The notes under the pieces: model-generated
The model's input: only the letters and a program-made list of their open reading frames with translations
Told to the model about the DNA's origin: nothing
Database searches by the model: none
Shown: positions 1 through 7,003 of the stretch, in pieces
Numbering within the stretch: the first letter of the stretch is position 1
How the letters are laid out: the number at the start of each line of letters is the position of its first letter
Assembly: GCF_937890585.1 (NCBI RefSeq)
Contig: NZ_CALACG010000045.1
Location: 1 to 10,330 of the forward strand
Source of the DNA: an uncultured Campylobacter sp.
GTDB lineage: Bacteria; Campylobacterota; Campylobacteria; Campylobacterales; Campylobacteraceae
Direction of reading: 5' to 3'
Length of the DNA stretch: 10,330 nt
Translations under genes and position numbers: made by a program

Positions 1-64
1 CTAACCAAAACGCATGCAGTGCGCAAGCACCATTGCATGCCACTTCTAACGTTGTCGGGGTTAG
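1..64. other. Structured intergenic segment with nested inverted repeats
   Basis: No reading frame of note. GCATGCA (12-18) pairs with TGCATGC (34-40), and inside it GTGC (19-22) pairs with GCAC (27-30) around a GCAA tetraloop, giving an 11-bp stem with a 3-base bulge at 31-33. CTAACC (1-6) is complementary to GGTTAG (59-64), so the whole block could close on itself and may continue past the left edge. The strand is not determined. It could be a structured RNA, a terminator remnant or a copy of a dispersed intergenic repeat; I cannot tell which from one copy. Confidence 0.45.
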
Positions 65-70
65 GGGATT

Positions 71-120
71 GTTAAGGGGGAAGGGAGCGACTTCGTAATT
101 CAAGCCTCTTCCCCCTTAAC
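71..120. repeat. 13-bp perfect inverted repeat, large hairpin
   Basis: The 13 bases at 71-83 (GTTAAGGGGGAAG) are the exact reverse complement of 108-120, with 24 bases between. Pairing can extend two more positions inwards if a G-U pair is allowed. Neither strand has a T-run immediately after the stem, so it is not a textbook Rho-independent terminator. It lies 220 bases downstream of the Sel1-like gene on the minus strand. G5/C5 runs also occur in the hairpin at 770-790, which suggests a family of intergenic repeat elements in this genome (inference). Confidence 0.6.
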
Positions 121-339
121 AAAGAAGCAAAACTTTAAATTTATAAAAACTATTTTTGCAAATTTTAAAATTCCATTCACTCGCAAGAGCTGACTACTAA
201 AATTTGGCTTTACTTATAGCTTAGCTCAAATTTTAGAGCAGAAATTACTCGTTCATGAAATTTTAAAATTTGCGAAATTGCTTAGTTATACATATAAATT
301 TCAGACAAATTTTAAAATTTGCAAAAAGCTTTATAAATT
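121..339. other. AT-rich gene-free stretch
   Basis: I see no gene, tRNA or convincing promoter here. The palindromic word AAATTTTAAAATT(T) occurs three times (160-172, 258-271, and 306-321 as the 16-base palindrome CAAATTTTAAAATTTG). Such words are common in low-GC Campylobacter spacers. The copy at 306-321 lies just after the stop of the minus-strand gene ending at 340 and could form a weak hairpin at its 3' end. Confidence 0.5.
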
Positions 340-747
340 TTAATTCTTAGGCACAAGTTCTAAGACGTTGCAGGCTCGTTTGCTGCCCATCTTGCAAGCT
401 TTATCAAGGGCATTTGCAGATAGATCAAAGCTCTGCTCTACGCCGTTTCCTTGCAGATATTTTGTAGCTAGCTCGTAGCAAGCTTCACTGCTACCATTTT
501 CACAAAGCGACTTAAAGACTTCGTAAGATTTAACCAGATCTTTTTCAATGCCAAGACCTCGCCCTAGCATGTCAGCATATAAAAAGCAAGAAGTTTTGTC
601 TTTGTTTTCGCACTCGCTTGAAAGCTTTTTAGTAAAGCTTTCGCAAGCTTTTGCGTCACTTTTGTTGATGCAGTTTTGCATATTTTCATCCCAGTTTGCG
701 CTTAGAGATAAAACGGCAAAGGCTAAAAATAAAATAGATTTTTTCAT
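340..747 (-). CDS. Secreted cysteine-rich Sel1-like repeat protein (Hcp/SLR type)
   Basis: A 135-residue product. The frame is open upstream to 822, but I place the start at the ATG at 745-747: it has an AAGGA ribosome site 6 bases upstream and begins a typical Sec signal peptide (MKKSILFLAFAVLSLSA, residues 1-17). The longer version would translate a C/G-run hairpin. The mature part holds four cysteine pairs spaced 7-8 residues apart (C26/C35, C46/C54, C82/C90, C118/C126), set in alpha/alpha repeats with the 'G.G...D...S...' Sel1 pattern around residues 60-80 and 98-112. This matches Helicobacter cysteine-rich proteins, disulfide-bridged solenoids found outside the cytoplasm. Specific partner and role are unknown. 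It lies downstream of nosY in the same direction but is separated by 133 bases with hairpins, so I do not count it as part of the nos pathway. Confidence 0.82.
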   Translation of the reverse strand: MKKSILFLAFAVLSLSANWDENMQNCINKSDAKACESFTKKLSSECENKDKTSCFLYADMLGRGLGIEKDLVKSYEVFKSLCENGSSEACYELATKYLQGNGVEQSFDLSANALDKACKMGSKRACNVLELVPKN

Positions 748-766
748 AAATTTCCTTGAGAGAGAT

Positions 767-810
767 AAACCCCCTTTGGGGGAAAGGGGGTCATTACAAA
801 AAGGAGGTTT
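767..810 (-). terminator. Hairpin region between nosY and the Sel1-like gene, possible terminator
   Basis: CCCCCTTT (770-777) pairs perfectly with AAAGGGGG (783-790) around a five-G loop. On the minus strand this stem is followed by TTTAT, so it could end the nos transcript, though the T-run is short. The strand 767-777 can instead pair with 800-810 (10 of 11 positions), giving a competing, longer-range hairpin. A further short stem, CTTGT/ACAAG, is at 811-823. The hairpin lies just upstream of the Sel1-like gene's ribosome site, so it could also sit in that gene's leader. Confidence 0.4.
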
Positions 811-880
811 CTTGTTGGACAAGTGGAATAATACAAGCCTCGTCTAAATTTAAAGCCAACTCTTATTTAACAAAAAACAA

Positions 881-1708
881 TCAAACAAGATCTCTCTTGC
901 TAAAGCCCAAATAGCCGCAAACTAGTAAGATCACGCCAAGCACCAAAGGATAGATGATCGCATAAGCTACGAAGGTCGCTTTTGAAAATGTGCCTAAGAT
1001 AAAGTAGGACGCAGTGCCTATGACTGCTAAATTTGGATCAAAAAGGCTAAGTGCGGCTATCCTAAAAAGTTCTATCGGATTTAACATAGCGATAGAGTAG
1101 ATGACGTACTCATCGACAGAGCTTCGCATAAGTAGCCCAATAAGCGCTAGGTCGATAAAAGCTAGCATGATAAGCCAAAGCAAAAACGCCACGCCTTGGC
1201 CTGTTTCTTGGTTTTTGATAAGGCTTGAGATGAAAAAGCCAAGCGACAAAAAGACGATACTTAGGCTAAAAAGCAGGCCAAAGTAGAGCACCAGCACGCC
1301 CCAAGGTATCGATACGCCCTTTATAAAGCCAACCACCACGCAAAGCAAAAGCGAGAACAAAAGCGGCACAAAAACGACAAATGTCCGCCCAAGCGCCTTG
1401 CCAAAGTAGTACTCTTTAAGGCTTAGCGGGAAGCTTAGTACGTATTCAAGCAGGTTTGTATCCCTGTCTTGATTTATACTTCTAACGGTTGAAATGAGGA
1501 TAAATATCGGCACAATAATGACGCAAATTTGTATAAACAAAAGTAGCGCCCTTGTTAGCCCAGAAAAGCCAAGCACGCGCGAGTCGGTCACTCCGCTAAA
1601 TAAAAATCCTATCATCAAAGCAGAAAAAAGAAGCGCATAGATCGCAAACCACCTTGAGCGAAACGACTCTTTGACGTCAAGTTTTGCTATTAAAAAAAGG
1701 TTATTCAC
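881..1708 (-). CDS. nosY: NosY, ABC-2 type membrane permease of the NosDFY maturation complex
   Basis: A 275-residue integral membrane protein. Hydrophobic segments lie at about 20-40, 52-76, 107-129, 136-161, 172-193 and 244-267, giving the six helices expected of NosY. The conserved 'LNPIELFRIAAL' stretch before the last helix (209-220) is typical of the family. NosY pairs with the ATPase NosF, and together with periplasmic NosD the complex supports assembly of the CuZ centre of NosZ. The start codon is GTG (1706-1708), preceded by an AAGGAG site at 1714-1719, and overlaps the nosF stop by 8 bases. It is the last gene of the nos cluster here; the frame ends with TGA at 881-883 and non-coding sequence with hairpins follows. 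Confidence 0.93.
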   Translation of the reverse strand: MNNLFLIAKLDVKESFRSRWFAIYALLFSALMIGFLFSGVTDSRVLGFSGLTRALLLFIQICVIIVPIFILISTVRSINQDRDTNLLEYVLSFPLSLKEYYFGKALGRTFVVFVPLLFSLLLCVVVGFIKGVSIPWGVLVLYFGLLFSLSIVFLSLGFFISSLIKNQETGQGVAFLLWLIMLAFIDLALIGLLMRSSVDEYVIYSIAMLNPIELFRIAALSLFDPNLAVIGTASYFILGTFSKATFVAYAIIYPLVLGVILLVCGYLGFSKRDLV

Positions 1709-2354
1709 TCTTGCTCCTTAAATTTTCTTCTTTGATGATCTTGCCAAGGTCCATATAGACGCATCTATCAAGCAAATGAGCGATCTCATCTATGCGGTGC
1801 GAGATGAAAACTAGCGTCTTTTTTTGCGTGAAATTATCAAGTAAATTTTTAAAAGACTCCCTTGCTTTTACATCTAAATTTGCCGTTGGCTCGTCAAACA
1901 TCAAAATTTCACTATCTTTGGCAAATGCGATGGCTATTAGCATCTTTTGCTTCATACCGCCAGAGAGTTTGTAAAACGACTTGTTTAAATTTGCATGCAG
2001 GTCAAGCTCTAAAAGCTTGCTAAATTTCTCGATCTCTTCAAATTTGACATTTGAGCTTTTGCAGACAAACTCGCAAAGCTCACGCAGGCTAAATTTAAGT
2101 GGTGGCGGAGTTTGTGGCACAAATGAGATAAACTTTAGCGCCTCTTTTCTATCTTTTAGGGTATTTACGCCATTTATCGCGACACTTCCGCTATTTGGCA
2201 CAAACTCACCCAAGATGATACGCATGAGCGAGCTTTTGCCAGCTCCATTTTGCCCAAGTATCGCTATCTTTTCGCCAGCTTTTACATTTAGACTGACGCT
2301 ATCAAGTATCTTTTGCGAGCCAAAAATTTTCGTTACTTCTTTTATATCTATCAA
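1701..2354 (-). CDS. nosF: NosF, ABC transporter ATPase for NosZ copper-site maturation
   Basis: A 217-residue cytoplasmic ATPase, short for a NosF but complete. It shows Walker A GQNGAGKS (34-41), a Q-loop at Q81, the LSGGMKQ signature (130-136), Walker B ILMFDEP (150-156) and the switch histidine H186 in FISHR. It powers the NosY permease. The start is TTG (2352-2354): the AAGGA ribosome site at 2361-2365 overlaps the nosH stop codon and is correctly spaced, the protein N-terminus (MIDIKEVTKIFG) aligns with ABC proteins from this point, and no ATG lies nearby. The rare start and shared site suggest coupling to nosH translation and modest expression. Confidence 0.94.
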   Translation of the reverse strand: MIDIKEVTKIFGSQKILDSVSLNVKAGEKIAILGQNGAGKSSLMRIILGEFVPNSGSVAINGVNTLKDRKEALKFISFVPQTPPPLKFSLRELCEFVCKSSNVKFEEIEKFSKLLELDLHANLNKSFYKLSGGMKQKMLIAIAFAKDSEILMFDEPTANLDVKARESFKNLLDNFTQKKTLVFISHRIDEIAHLLDRCVYMDLGKIIKEENLRSKSE

Positions 2355-2363
2355 AAAATTTCC

Positions 2364-3263
2364 TTATATGAGTTTCTTAAAGCCGTTGTCAAATTTAAGC
2401 GCATCTTGGTGGCACACGTCGATACACCTGCCACAAAGCGTGCAGTCAGCCCCAGCTATCCTAAAGAGCTTTTTACTATCATCAGTTTTTGCCCCTTTTT
2501 TTGTCATGAAAAGCACGTGTGGCACTAGACAAACATCGGTGCAAACTAAGCAGTGGTCGCACTTTTCTTTATCCCAGCTGACCTTTATCGCATTTGGCTT
2601 TGCTAGTAGCGAATAGGTCGCTCCAACAGGGCAGACATACCTGCACCATGCCCTGCGCGAGAAGAAAATTTCAACCACAAGCATGGCTACGACTAGCCAG
2701 ATAGCGTGAAAGTAGCCATAGATGATAAATCTTGAAAATATCCCAACGACGTTAAAAATTTCAAAGACTAGGCTCGAGCTAGCAAAGCTAAGAGCCAAAA
2801 ACAAAATAGTAAATATGTATCGCCACTTTGTGTCAAAAACTCGCGGTTTTACTATCTTTTTGGCACGTAAATTTTCATGTATTTTCTCAGCTATCTCGCT
2901 TATAAGTGAGTATGGGCAAACCCACGAGCAAAAGCCCCTGCCACCAAAAATGATGTAAAAGGCTAAGATACTAAGCGAGCCAATGAGCAAATTTACATGA
3001 ATTTCATGTGTTGCCAAAAAAACTTGCAAGCTCATAAAAATATCTGCTAGGTGAAAGCCAAGTATCCTTGAGGCGCTGATGTCGCCCTCTAAAATTTGCA
3101 CATCGACCCTGTATGAGAGCACAAACAAAAGATGAACTAACACAATGGTAAAAATGCGCCAAAAACGTATGCTTGGGCGCTTTTTGCCATCTTTTGTAGT
3201 CGTTATTAGCGTGCTTAGAAAGCTTACGTTTCTAATGGTCGCACGAACGTTATATTTATCCAT
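2364..3263 (-). CDS. nosH: NosH, polytopic membrane iron-sulfur protein, NapH-like quinol dehydrogenase subunit
   Basis: A 299-residue protein with four membrane segments (about 35-52, 88-107, 148-168, 178-200). It has two CxxxCP motifs on the cytoplasmic face (C112/C116 and C207/C211) and a C-terminal ferredoxin domain with two [4Fe-4S] motifs (C235, C238, C241, C245 and C274, C277, C280, C284). This is the layout of NapH/NosH, which with NosG is thought to take electrons from menaquinol. The ATG at 3261-3263 starts 2 bases after the nosC2 stop. The ribosome site is poor (AAAAAG), so translation probably depends on ribosomes finishing nosC2. Distinguished from NapH by its position inside a nos cluster rather than by a residue I can point to. 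Confidence 0.92.
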   Translation of the reverse strand: MDKYNVRATIRNVSFLSTLITTTKDGKKRPSIRFWRIFTIVLVHLLFVLSYRVDVQILEGDISASRILGFHLADIFMSLQVFLATHEIHVNLLIGSLSILAFYIIFGGRGFCSWVCPYSLISEIAEKIHENLRAKKIVKPRVFDTKWRYIFTILFLALSFASSSLVFEIFNVVGIFSRFIIYGYFHAIWLVVAMLVVEIFFSRRAWCRYVCPVGATYSLLAKPNAIKVSWDKEKCDHCLVCTDVCLVPHVLFMTKKGAKTDDSKKLFRIAGADCTLCGRCIDVCHQDALKFDNGFKKLI

Positions 3264-3265
3264 TT

Positions 3266-3730
3266 TTACTTTTTAAATTTAGAAATTTCATCAGCAAGGC
3301 TGTTTAGATCGCTGTCACTAACGTTTGTTAGCAGTCCCTTCATAAGCGTGTTTTGCACCTTGCCAGCCTTATAATCAGCTAGTTTTTTTAACAGATCCTC
3401 TTTGCTTAGATGAGTGATGTCAGGCGCTACTATGCCTTTGCCATTTGCGCCGTGACACGGAGCGCAAGAGGTTAGGTATTGCTTGCTAACGCCTTCATTT
3501 TGAGCCTTAGCTACGCTTAGACTTAGCTCTTTTACCTTTTTTAGCTCATCTTCGCTGGCAAATTCCTCGCTAGACTTTGGCTGCTCTTTTGAGATATTTT
3601 GCTCTACCTTTGGCGTGACGACTTTGGCTGCAGGCTTCTCCTTTTTAGGCGGGGTTTGGCTTAGCATAAACACCATGATGCCGCATATCAGCACCGCTAA
3701 AATGATCGTTATGATTTTTCCGATTTTCAT
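3266..3730 (-). CDS. nosC2: NosC2, membrane-anchored monohaem cytochrome c
   Basis: A 154-residue protein. One N-terminal hydrophobic helix (4-24) without an obvious cleavage site should anchor it to the inner membrane. A lysine- and proline-rich linker (28-60) leads to a class I cytochrome c domain with haem motif CAPCH (C89, C92, H93), followed by GKGIVAPD and a likely distal ligand M130 in NTLMKGL. Together with NosC1 it is the proposed electron carrier between the NosG/NosH quinol dehydrogenase and NosZ. Its ATG overlaps the nosC1 stop as ATGA and has an AGGAG site. The C1/C2 naming rests on gene order; the two are related, probably by duplication. Confidence 0.88.
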   Translation of the reverse strand: MKIGKIITIILAVLICGIMVFMLSQTPPKKEKPAAKVVTPKVEQNISKEQPKSSEEFASEDELKKVKELSLSVAKAQNEGVSKQYLTSCAPCHGANGKGIVAPDITHLSKEDLLKKLADYKAGKVQNTLMKGLLTNVSDSDLNSLADEISKFKK

Positions 3731-4275
3731 TGTTTGCTCCTAAACTGCGCATTAAAATCGCTTATCTCTTTGGCTAATTTTCTAATCTCACTCTCATCCA
3801 TCTTTTTAACAAGATCACGCATCAGCACATTTACCTTCTCTTTGTTTTTATAAGCGTTTATCATCTTATAAATTTCATCCTCGCTCTTTGTTAGAAGAGA
3901 TGGTCCGATGATGCCATTTGCATAGTCGTCGTGGCAGGCTGAGCACTTTGTGATGAAGTCTTTGCTAAGTCTGCCCTTTATAAGTCTTAAATTTATACTT
4001 TGAAGCGGGCTTTTTACCATGGCAAGCGCTCCGATCTGGCGGCTTACGTTGTTGTCTTCAAGGCCAAATTTGACACTTTTTTCGCCGTGCATGTCGTATT
4101 TTATAAATTCATTTTGCTTATTTATGCTTTGGTTATTTTCATTTTTTTCGACCTTTATGCTAGCGCTTGTCGCCGCATTTGCGCCTTGTTCGCTGGCAGC
4201 CTTTGTCTTCTCGCTACTATTTTCGCAGCCGACAAATAGCAAAGCAGCAGCCACTAAAGGTAGTACAAACCTCAT
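3727..4275 (-). CDS. nosC1: NosC1, monohaem cytochrome c, probable lipoprotein
   Basis: A 182-residue exported protein. The N-terminus (MRFVLPLVAAALLFVGC) looks like a lipoprotein signal with C17 as the lipidated residue, although the -3 position is Phe rather than the usual Leu. A low-complexity linker rich in Lys, Asn, Ser and Ala (18-57) follows. The single haem site is CSACH (C111, C114, H115), with M152 in NVLMRDL as the likely sixth ligand. The haem domain resembles that of NosC2 (same 'G...P......I......K...N.LM' pattern). Inferred role is electron transfer from NosG/H towards NosZ. It starts at an ATGA overlap with nosG and has a good AAGGAG site. Confidence 0.88.
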   Translation of the reverse strand: MRFVLPLVAAALLFVGCENSSEKTKAASEQGANAATSASIKVEKNENNQSINKQNEFIKYDMHGEKSVKFGLEDNNVSRQIGALAMVKSPLQSINLRLIKGRLSKDFITKCSACHDDYANGIIGPSLLTKSEDEIYKMINAYKNKEKVNVLMRDLVKKMDESEIRKLAKEISDFNAQFRSKQ

Positions 4276-4949
4276 TTTTTCTCCTTATAAATTTCATCAA
4301 AACTCATCTTTGGGGCGATATTTATGATCTTTGCTGGGCAGACCTCAGCACAAACACCACAACCAACACAGCCATTTTTTATGAGCGGCAAATTTGTCTG
4401 GCTCATCACTATCGCGCTATCGCCAACTGGGCAAAGCGTGACGCAAAGATCGCAAATTTGACCGATCTTGCCTTTTATCTTATCTTTTAGCGCCTCTTCT
4501 CTGTCGTTATAAGCTTTGCGATCAAGTAGATGTTTAACGCCAGCTTCGCTTAAATTTTCTCTTTTCAAGCTCAAACAAGCCGCAGTGTCACTTAAAACTG
4601 CAACGCCCATTTTGACATCGCCCACAACCTTTGTCGCATGGTCAAGCGCCCCACTAGGACAGGCTAGCACGCATGGGAAGAGATCGCACAAGTAGCAGCC
4701 TCGCTCTTTTGCGTCGATGTAGGCTGAACCGCTTGAGTAGCCATCTTTTATGTCAAGTAAATTTATGCTGTGATAAGGGCAAACTTGCACGCACTGGCCG
4801 CATTTGACGCAAAGATCGTCAAAGTCATCAACAGCCCCTGGTGGCCTAAGATAGAGTTTATCTCCGCTACTTTCTGGCAAAAGCTTGCCTAGTCCGTATC
4901 CAGCCACCGCTGCGGCCGAGCCTATTATCATAAAATTTCTTCTATCCAC
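4272..4949 (-). CDS. nosG: NosG, periplasmic ferredoxin with four [4Fe-4S] clusters, NapG-like
   Basis: A 225-residue protein. The N-terminus MDRRNFMIIGSAAAVAGYG is a twin-arginine type signal (R3, R4), consistent with export of a folded iron-sulfur protein. Four cysteine motifs are visible: C47/C50/C53/C57, C85/C88/C93/C97, C166/C169/C173 and C194/C197/C200/C204. The third group shows only three close cysteines, with the fourth ligand perhaps C125 or another distant residue. It should take electrons from NosH and pass them to the NosC cytochromes. The start is GTG (4947-4949) with AAGGG 6 bases upstream; beginning at the next ATG (codon 7) would lose the twin arginines. It overlaps the nosD stop by 8 bases. 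Confidence 0.92.
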   Translation of the reverse strand: MDRRNFMIIGSAAAVAGYGLGKLLPESSGDKLYLRPPGAVDDFDDLCVKCGQCVQVCPYHSINLLDIKDGYSSGSAYIDAKERGCYLCDLFPCVLACPSGALDHATKVVGDVKMGVAVLSDTAACLSLKRENLSEAGVKHLLDRKAYNDREEALKDKIKGKIGQICDLCVTLCPVGDSAIVMSQTNLPLIKNGCVGCGVCAEVCPAKIINIAPKMSFDEIYKEKK

Positions 4950-6198
4950 GTTTTGCCCTTAACGCTTCAAATTTAGCACTATCAAGTGGCTTTATCCTTG
5001 GTGTTTGGTCATTAAGTAGTTCTATTGGCTCTGAAAATGGAGCGAGCTTAGCTAAGAAATTTAAGACGCTAAAGACGCTTGAGCCGTAGAAAAACTGCAA
5101 ATTTGGATAGTAGTGCCAAAGCTGATCGACGTATGATAGGTGCAAAAATGGCGTATCGCCGTAGCCATCTTTATCTCTATCAAAGCTCTCGTACTCATCA
5201 AAGTAGTTTTTCCGCCACTCATTTAATGCCATCTTATCGCCTGGAGTGTCGTTTGCTACGATATCCATGTTGCCTATGAAGTCGTTGTTTTCAAAGATGC
5301 TAACGCCCTGCGTAGCGTGAAAATAGACGCCAACTACGTTGTGTAAAATTTTATTTTCGTAAAATTTGATGGTTGATCCTGGTTGAAACGGCGAGTTGTC
5401 GAGCAAAACACCCCTTGCGTTGTAAATGAGCGTATTTTTTTCTATCGTAAAGTCTGAAACGTCCTTTAGCCCGATACCAATGCCAAATGCACCGTCGCTA
5501 TCCATAACTAAATTTGACCTAACGGTTGAGCCAGCTGAATACATAAAAAACATACCGACCGTATTGCCGATAAATTCGTTATTTTCGACTAAATTTTGGT
5601 TGGCATACATAAAATGCAGCGAATATCTGCTGCCAACTGCCTTGTTTTTTAAAAATTTATTGTGGCTTGCGTACCACGCGACCATATCACGACTATCATA
5701 GATGTAGTTGTTCTCGATCAAATTTTCATGGCTATACCAAAGTCTCACCGCATCACCCCTAAAGCCAAGGCTAGCGCCCTCTTTTGAAGTGATCTTGTTT
5801 TCAGTGATCTTTGAGCTACTGCACTCTTTAAAATCAATCCCAAAAAGCACGTCTATTAGCTCATTTTGCGTGACTACAACGTTATTTGCCTTGTCACAGC
5901 CTATGCCAGCGTCTAACTCGCCAAGGTCGCTACCACTGCCACTTATCTTTAAATTTTGCAAAGTTACGTTTGAGGCGATGATCTTTACAACCGTGCCTTT
6001 GCCACTCCCTTTTATGTGGGCATTTTTGCCCTCACCGATGATAGTAAGTGGCTTATTTATCGTTATGCCACCTTCATAAACGGTGTCGCCTAGCTTTATC
6101 ACGTCGCCAGGACTAGCGTTATTTATCGCCTCTTGAAGGAGGTTTGCAATGGCAAAAACCGGCAAAAAAAGAAGGGCAAATTTACAAATTTTACGCAT
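4942..6198 (-). CDS. nosD: NosD, periplasmic beta-helix protein for NosZ CuZ assembly
   Basis: A 418-residue protein with a Sec signal peptide (MRKICKFALLFLPVFAIA, 1-18) followed by a right-handed beta-helix of carbohydrate-binding/sugar hydrolase (CASH) repeats: many 'N.I..N.I' and 'G......N.I..N' turns between about 45 and 320. The signature 'NYFDEYESFDRDKDGYGDTP' near residues 330-350 is typical of NosD and resembles a Ca-binding loop. NosD works in the periplasm with NosF and NosY and is needed to build the copper-sulfide centre of NosZ. The ATG lies within the end of nosB (8-base overlap), so translation is probably coupled. Length is normal for the family. Confidence 0.95.
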   Translation of the reverse strand: MRKICKFALLFLPVFAIANLLQEAINNASPGDVIKLGDTVYEGGITINKPLTIIGEGKNAHIKGSGKGTVVKIIASNVTLQNLKISGSGSDLGELDAGIGCDKANNVVVTQNELIDVLFGIDFKECSSSKITENKITSKEGASLGFRGDAVRLWYSHENLIENNYIYDSRDMVAWYASHNKFLKNKAVGSRYSLHFMYANQNLVENNEFIGNTVGMFFMYSAGSTVRSNLVMDSDGAFGIGIGLKDVSDFTIEKNTLIYNARGVLLDNSPFQPGSTIKFYENKILHNVVGVYFHATQGVSIFENNDFIGNMDIVANDTPGDKMALNEWRKNYFDEYESFDRDKDGYGDTPFLHLSYVDQLWHYYPNLQFFYGSSVFSVLNFLAKLAPFSEPIELLNDQTPRIKPLDSAKFEALRAKRG

Positions 6199-6946
6199 TT
6201 AGCTCTTTTTTCTTTGAAAATACTGCAAGTATGCAAAGCACGCTCATGACTATCATCACCCAAAAACCGATGGTCGGATAAGAGTGTGTAGTAAAGTGTG
6301 CCACGCTACCATCGCCCAAAACGGTTGGTGTAAATGGCTTGATCTTAAAGGCGCCCCACTCTTGCATATTGTGTCCATACCAGTATAGCCAGCCCACAAA
6401 TGCGCTCATAAATAGCACAGGTGCGATGATGGTTGGCACCATTAAAAGTGAGTTAAATTTACCGTCATAGTATAAAAATGCAAGCATGCAAAGTGTAGCG
6501 ATAAGTAGATAATAAGGCGCGATCGCTCGCTCGACATTGCCACCATGCTCCATAGGATACATGCCGATGTAGTGGTTTATCGTGTTCATCTCGTGCACGT
6601 CGCCACTATATCCATCTACGTGAAAATATACTGGGATGCCATCTGGAAAGGCTGCCTTTGGATAGTTTGGCGCTTCAAGAGATACATACCAGATAGGAAG
6701 AGATGGCGTGCCGATCTCTGCTTTTTGCTCGATCATCTTATGAAGATCGCTCGCCACCTCTTTTGGCAAAAGGTGGTTTTTATACTGAAATGAGCTATAA
6801 AGATCGTAGATAGTGTAGCTATAAGATGGTAGCTCGTCGCCGTTAGCTATACGCTCTTTAGCTCCATGCCAGCCAAGAACTGGTAGAGTAAAACAAACGC
6901 TCATGATGATAAGTGCAACAATGGTATAAATTTTATATTTACTCAT
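6191..6946 (-). CDS. nosB: NosB, membrane protein of unknown function in clade II nos clusters
   Basis: A 251-residue protein with predicted membrane helices at about 6-26, 142-160, 165-190 and 223-243. A periplasmic-size loop of about 115 residues sits between helices 1 and 2. That loop is rich in His, Met, Asp and Tyr, with a dense stretch HEMNTINHYIGMYPMEH (118-134), and there are further histidines at 192, 217 and 221. It follows nosZ directly, the place of nosB in Wolinella and related clusters, and I assign the symbol from that position and the membrane topology. No catalytic motif is recognised. Metal or quinol binding is conceivable from the His/Met content but unproven. The ATG at 6944-6946 has a strong AAAGGAGA site. 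Confidence 0.82.
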   Translation of the reverse strand: MSKYKIYTIVALIIMSVCFTLPVLGWHGAKERIANGDELPSYSYTIYDLYSSFQYKNHLLPKEVASDLHKMIEQKAEIGTPSLPIWYVSLEAPNYPKAAFPDGIPVYFHVDGYSGDVHEMNTINHYIGMYPMEHGGNVERAIAPYYLLIATLCMLAFLYYDGKFNSLLMVPTIIAPVLFMSAFVGWLYWYGHNMQEWGAFKIKPFTPTVLGDGSVAHFTTHSYPTIGFWVMIVMSVLCILAVFSKKKELNA

Positions 6947-6956
6947 AATCTCTCCT

Positions 6957-7002
6957 TTAAATTTTAAAATTTAGCCTAGCAAAAGTTAAATTTTAAAATT
7001 TA
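6957..7002. repeat. Two copies of a 17-base AT palindrome between nosZ and nosB
   Basis: TTAAATTTTAAAATTTA occurs identically at 6957-6973 and 6986-7002, 29 bases apart; its inner 16 bases are self-complementary. The second copy directly follows, in transcript order, the G/C hairpin at 7004-7023. The first overlaps the upstream edge of the nosB ribosome site. They may act only as T-rich tails or mRNA end structures; the same word recurs in the 121-339 spacer. Confidence 0.6.
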
Positions 7003-7003
7003 A

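Noticed and set aside
748..822. 25-codon N-terminal extension of the Sel1-like protein
   Set aside because: The extension translates the CCCCC/GGGGG hairpin and precedes a textbook signal peptide that has its own AAGGA site.
548..847. Plus-strand open frame of 99 codons opposite the Sel1-like gene
   Set aside because: It is the complement of a well-supported secreted protein gene and includes the G/C hairpin; no ribosome site or family resemblance.
1981..2616. Plus-strand open frame of 211 codons
   Set aside because: It lies antisense across nosF and nosH, crosses their junction, has biased Ser/Phe/Leu composition typical of a complement frame, and no ribosome site or recognisable domain.
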